From: Phoronis australis
Taxonomy: Eukaryota; Phoronida; Phoronidae
Assembly (NCBI GenBank): GCA_002633005.1
Contig: NMRA01001150.1
Span: forward strand, 8,998 to 48,291
Direction of reading: 5' to 3'
DNA length: 39,294 nt
Shown: in pieces, positions 34,354 to 39,294 of the stretch
Layout: every line of letters begins with the position of its first letter
Position numbering within the stretch: the first letter of the stretch is position 1
Made by a program: the position numbers and the translations under genes
Notes under the pieces: model-generated
What the model saw: the letters and a program-made list of their open reading frames with translations, nothing else
Databases searched by the model: none
What the model was told of the DNA's origin: nothing

Positions 34354-35210
34354 TGTACGTACCCCCATGTTTACAAATGCCATGAAATTAAAATATCACT
34401 TGGTAATTGAGCAACATTGGTCATACACAGTTTTCATCCTTAAAAACATTAGGTTAAAAGAGCGTTTTTTGCAGTTACATTTGTTTTGTGTGAAATATTA
34501 GCATTTGTGTAGGGTACGTACCCCCATATTTTAATTTGTGTCTATTTTCAAAGTATGGCAGATATGCACATCAATACTGTGCTTTTTATTTTTTCTCTTT
34601 GAATTGATTTAGTAAATCAACTAACTCTCAGTAGATTCCTAGTATTTAGTTACAAACCTGACATGCCATTGAAATGTAGTGTATGTACCCCTCAGTCCAG
34701 TGTACGTACCCCCATATGAATAAATACCATGAAACAAAAATATTACATGGTAAGTAAGCAACACTTGTCAAAGACAGCTTCCTCCATTAAAAATGTTAGG
34801 TTAAAAGGGTGTTAATTACAAATACATTTGTTTTGAGTGAAATATTAGCATTTATATGTGCTAACTGCGAAGCGATACCGAAGCTAGTTTACAGTGAAAC
34901 AACACGTGTAGATGAGATAAAAGGTCATATATATTATGACAAACTAAACTACTACAGGTATCGGTAATTACAAACGTTATATAATATGTTGAACTGTAAA
35001 GGTGAGTGACAATGCATTTGTGTAGTGTACGTACCCCTATATTTTAACATGTGCCTGTTTTCAAAGAATTGTACAGATATGCACATGACTGCATGCTGCT
35101 TGTTCTCTTTGACTATTGGTAAGTGAACTAACTGTCAGTATATTTTAATTACTTTTTATAAACCTGAAAAGTCAGTGAAATGTGTACGTACCCCCGTGTA
35201 GTGTACGTAC
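34354..35210. repeat. Diverged tandem repeat with GTACGTAC sites
   Basis: Unit A (34354-34690) and unit B (34701-35195) share the order: GTGTACGTACCCCCAT, AAATACCATGAAA-like, AACATTnGTCA, TTAGGTTAAAAG, GAAATATTAGCATTT, a second GTACGTACCCC, TTTTCAAAG, AGATATGCACAT. Unit B carries an extra 166 bases. GTACGTAC occurs at 34355, 34514, 34702, 35027, 35184 and 35203, with a GTATGTAC variant at 34681. Confidence 0.7.
34854..35019. mobile_element. 160-base insertion with 6-base target duplication
   Basis: Compared with unit A, unit B is interrupted after GCATTT (34848-34853) and resumes after a second GCATTT (35014-35019). Removing the insert restores the 159-base spacing between GTACGTAC sites seen in unit A. 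No clear terminal inverted repeats; type unknown. Confidence 0.5.
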
Positions 35211-35294
35211 CTTCAACCTGTGTGCTATAAAGTACTGCCAACAAGAATTTTTACACACTGCTGTTCACATGAACAATTCAATACTGATATTTCT

Positions 35295-35912
35295 AAAATG
35301 AATACAGTCTGACAAGAAATGGACCTTATCAAATCTATGAACAATAAAATGCCACACAGGACTTGACTAAGTACTGAAAATCCTAGAAGTCACGTCATGT
35401 GACAACTGATATTGCAGTGGCAGGTTCTCTATCTCTCAAGACAACTTCAACTTGCAACAAAACAACAAGTGAAGGCAGCACAAAACTCGAGACCATCCCA
35501 TACATTTGTAACTTAGTCAGAATTTGACATTGATTGACGCACGTAGTGTACGTACCCCATCAACCAGTAACATTTTTTACGGTTTACAAGTGGAACACTG
35601 GGCCTAACATTGCTTTAACTATAGCTTGACTAACAGGTGAATGTATTGAAAACTAGGCAAATAGCACCAATAAAGTTTTTGAAAAAGTTGTAACTTCCCA
35701 TTTTCTATTTGTAAGAATCATATTGCAAGAGAAGGAAGTTCTCATTATACTGTGTTAAGATATGCAATGTATCATCATGTAGAACAACTTGATCAGTACG
35801 GTAATAACTTTTCTTATTTTAGTATGTGATAATTCTTCAATGTAATCAAAAACTATTAAATTAACAGCTACCTTATTAAGTTTTGCATGGTAGAAGTCAA
35901 TTGTGACCACAA
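35295..35912. repeat. 0.62 kb duplicated block, left copy
   Basis: Repeats at 35937-36554, with the single N at 35913 between. Only a few SNPs and one single-base indel separate them. Contains one GTACGTAC site (35548). Confidence 0.85.
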
Positions 35913-35936
35913 NCACATATAAATATGTGGGCGCAT

Positions 35937-36554
35937 AAAAATGAATACAGTCTGACAAGAAACGGACCTTATCAAATCTATGAACAATAAAATGCCACAC
36001 AGGACTTGACTAGTACTGAAAATCCTAGAAGTCACGTCATGTGACAACTGATATTGCAGTGGCAGGTTCTCTATCTCTCAAGACAACTTAAACTTGCAAC
36101 AAAACAACAAGTGAAGGCAGCACAAAACTCGAGACCATCCCATACATTTGTAACTTAGTCAGAATTTGACATTGATTGACGCGCGTAGTGTACGTACCCC
36201 ATCAACCAGTAACATTTTTTACGGTTTACAAGTGGAACACTGGGCCTAACATTGCTTTAACTATAGCTTGACTAACAGGTGAATGTATTGAAAACTAGGC
36301 AAATAGCACCAATAAAGTTGTTGAAAAAGTTGTAACTTCCCATTTTCTATTTGTAAGAATCATATTGCAAGAGAAGGAAGTTCTCATTATACTGTGTTAA
36401 GATATGCAATGTATCATCATGTAGAACAACTTGATCAGTACGGTAATAACTTTTCTTATTTTGGTATGTGATAATTCTTCAATGTAATCAAAAACTATTA
36501 AATTAACAGCTACCTTATTAAGTTTTGCATGGTAGAAGTCGATTGTGACCACAA
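35937..36554. repeat. 0.62 kb duplicated block, right copy
   Basis: Second copy, with GTACGTAC at 36190. It continues into the 2.15 kb block. The 23 bases between the N and this copy (CACATATAAATATGTGGGCG...) contain a CACATAT/ATATGTG palindrome that has no partner on the left. Confidence 0.85.
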
Positions 36555-38617
36555 TTTGTAGTGTACCCTTTTATACAACTGCGCTGCATTAGGCCATTAA
36601 ATTTTATTCAGTGGTTCTTGAGCAAAAAAAATTTAGATTAGAAACCTGGAATGATGGTACTTTAAAATAACCTAGCTTTTACAGTTATATGACAACCATC
36701 ATTTTTCACCAAAAGTGGCCACCGAATATGGACCTTGATTGTGATTTGTCCGTCTATATTGGCCATAAAGAACTGCAAACATTGCAACATGGGCCTAATC
36801 TATTTTCAAAACCAGTTTCTAATTTGTTTCTAACTTGTTTTCACTCAATTTGACATTCGGTAAAAAAGCTGCCTATTAAAGATGTACGTGAAATTACAAT
36901 ACCCGGTAAATGAATGTCATTTTGCCCCTTTAAGGTAAACGATCAGTGAGACGGACGGATAGTTGCGTTGAACACCTGACAGATACTTTACATTTCTGCC
37001 AAACATCTGCAACCGAGCAAATACTTAGAACCCAACAAACATACGCTGAACTTGGTGACACGACTTGATACCCGCTATTGCGGCAGACCTGGTTCTGATT
37101 CCAAGGCAAGGCCTCTCCCAAGTGTCTATTAGCTCTATCACACAAGAATGGCCTGTTCCAGCCCTGACCAACAGTACGGTAGTTCATAAACCCAGTCAAG
37201 TCAACACTGGCTGAATTCTCTGTCAATGAAAATTCGTGCCCTCAGTTATCTATACTTGGGCACCCAAAGAAAATTCATGTAGCGTTTCCCAGCTAAAACT
37301 TCAATCTTACAGACTTGTAAAAAGTGCAGTGACCCCAACCAACTCCACATTTTAAGCCTGACTTGTTTACCAAATGATACCCATGGGAGGTGCAGCAGGA
37401 GGCTGGAGGCTATAAAGCCCTCCTTTTGCCAGTGCTGCGCCGCCCCTGGATACCCCTAGACTCACAATGCAACATTCCGATCTATTTCAAAAACGTATCC
37501 TCATGATTATAATTGAAGAACCATTAGTATTTTAGTCTTACATTACTTTATCCATGTTTTAGCGAAATTTCTTTATTGTGGCACCTGGCAAGGGATTGAA
37601 CTTTGGCATGTAAACCATTACAGTCATGGATTAGTTGGTAACTGACTGACAACACCAACTCCAAAAAAATCAAATGCCACACAATATCAAATTGTTAAAA
37701 CATCAAGATTATTGAAAATTTGCGTATATACAGTAAATCAAATTACAACAGTACAAGTGGCATCTGTGGAATCTGTTTGCTACTTCCTTTTGGAATCGGG
37801 ATGCTGATCATAAAAATGTATTACTATAACATGAAATATTACCGATCCTTCTACTGCTACATAACCTTGGGATCATGTAAGTGCAGGTGAAAACTTATGT
37901 GAAAATATCTCATGTAGTTAACAGGAAACTTAATGCCAGAAGCAACATTGAGATCACGTTCTCACAACCTATCCCGACAAACTGCTGAATGAATAACTAT
38001 CGAAGTGACACAGAACACAAAACTTTACACTTCTGGAAATTATTATGAAACTTCTGGTTCATAAAATCGTGTTTCAGGTCACAAACAGAGCAGAGTCAAG
38101 TGAAATAATACAAAAATAATTCTGAATCACCTCTTTTTGTTAACAGTAAACCCCCCCCCCAATGCAATAATAAAACCATCGTGTATGCAACTACTACAAT
38201 TAATCCTAAATTAGTAGAACCCTTTAAATCACCCAAGTGTTGCAATTTTTAAAACTTTTCACCTCCACCATGATTAGAGACAGCTCTGCTACAGGGCCAT
38301 GTTTTGATAAGCAGATATCAAGCTGGCTTATTTCTAAGCTCCCCAGCAGTCTTTTGTCCAGCACCAAGTCCCTGCTTTTGTCCTGAGCTAATGGCATAAA
38401 TGGTCTGAAGGGATTTCTGTGCATATCCCTTTACTCAGTTACAGGTGTGGTGCAACAAGCCCTGTTTTGCTGGCAATGAGAATGGCCATTTCAACACTGA
38501 TCAATTTTCATTGCAGTAACCAAATGACATACCGTATTCACCCTAATGAGCGCCCATGCCCCTGTAAGCTCCCCACACGCGTTTTTACACTTTGCTAAAA
38601 TAAGCACATGAACTCCA
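36470..38617. repeat. 2.15 kb repeat block, copy B
   Basis: Second copy of the 5235-7391 block. Unlike copy A it runs on past the shared end into unique sequence (from 38618) without an N. A run of 11 C near 38150 replaces AACCTCCCC of copy A. The stretch to 36554 also repeats 35820-35912. Confidence 0.8.
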
Positions 38618-39294
38618 CGCACAAGCGAAGCCTTACCAACCGTTCTAAAATTCTTCAATAATGTCTTCTATTTATCAATAAGATCTGACAATCCTGAAAA
38701 AACCATTGTGTGCGCAATTTGTAGACCACGAGCCTCGCTGCTATGTCGGTATTTAGCCGTGACTAGTTCAAACTTCCGCTGTGCTTCAAAAAGAAAGCAA
38801 GCACGAATTGAACTTGACCTTTGTTCAGTTAAAAGCACATGGCCAGGAAGCACGAGCTCCATTCAAGCACCTGTCATCGAAAATTAGTCTTCGGTAACTA
38901 TAATCTATTCATGAAACAGGTAGCATAGCATCAGCAAGAAATAAATACTGGCACTTATTTCCAAAAGTTCTAGTACCATAAAAAAACGTTTGCAATATTT
39001 TGAAGGGGGAGTTATTAAATTAGTCATAATTGGTGTTTTTAAAGTCAAAATGACCCACTATAGTGAACACTCTCACACTCCCGAATCTCCCGAAAAATAG
39101 CTGTTAGACTGTCATGCACCTGGCGAGTCAATGACGATCGACTTTTAACCGAGACAATTCTCTAACGTTTTTTTAGCAAATGAGATCAACAAGTGCTAAA
39201 TGAAACAATGTTCTGCTACACTGATTGTGTTGATTTCCTAAGTTATAATGAACACCTAGATCGTTACATTGTATTTCACTCTGTCAAATGAACT
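38618..39294. other. Unique AT-rich stretch, nothing recognised
   Basis: No frame with a recognisable product, no clear repeat. It begins right after the 2.15 kb block. Confidence 0.4.

Noticed and set aside
34321-36200. Spaced GTACGTAC sites as a CRISPR array
   Set aside because: Repeats are short, spacers are long and themselves homologous, and the genome is eukaryotic.

Overview
This is eukaryotic (animal) genomic DNA. It is AT-rich, with intron-split genes using GT-AG junctions, long introns, decayed LINE 3' ends, MITE-like elements and assembly gaps. The protein types point to an anthozoan cnidarian such as a stony coral: a DUF7869-type transposase-like protein with the DGMDQ signature, and a broken THAP-like start. 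That placement is inference, because no rRNA, tRNA or mitochondrial marker is present. No CRISPR array, operon or tRNA was seen.

Two spliced genes emerge when exons are joined by phase. (1) A minus-strand gene begins at a duplicated first exon (ATG at 20851, second copy at 22146). It runs through small phase-1 exons at 19497-19544, 12796-12831, 12161-12265 (AT-hook) and 8983-9282. After a stretch where I cannot find the middle exons, it continues in a DUF7869-like exon at 3513-4237 (partial second copy 4603-5234), then 2926-3102, and probably a last exon near 979-1064. (2) A plus-strand gene of seven exons (25862-33884) reads through without interruption as a 532-residue protein. Its centre looks like a ParB/sulfiredoxin-fold domain, with a GGNHLRTA motif in the place of the ParB box II. 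This is unusual for an animal nuclear gene and is the main discovery candidate. The two genes are arranged head to head.

The rest is repeats and intron. A plus-strand LINE remnant lies at about 1860-2400. A minus-strand LINE zinc-knuckle end lies at 15755-16205, beside a 720-base gap, with a perfect 50-base direct repeat bounding the gap-plus-LINE block. A MITE with 21-base perfect inverted ends (34151-34313) has relatives at 30830, 7304 and 38530. A cluster of GTACGTAC sites (34355-36197) sits in a diverged tandem repeat just past the ParB-like gene.

Assembly quality matters here. Single-N junctions at 4580, 21885, 28104 and 35913 each separate two near-identical copies of 0.6-1.3 kb, and a 2.15 kb block recurs at 5235-7391 and 36470-38617. 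Most of these look like unmerged haplotypes, so gene dosage and exon order should be read with care.
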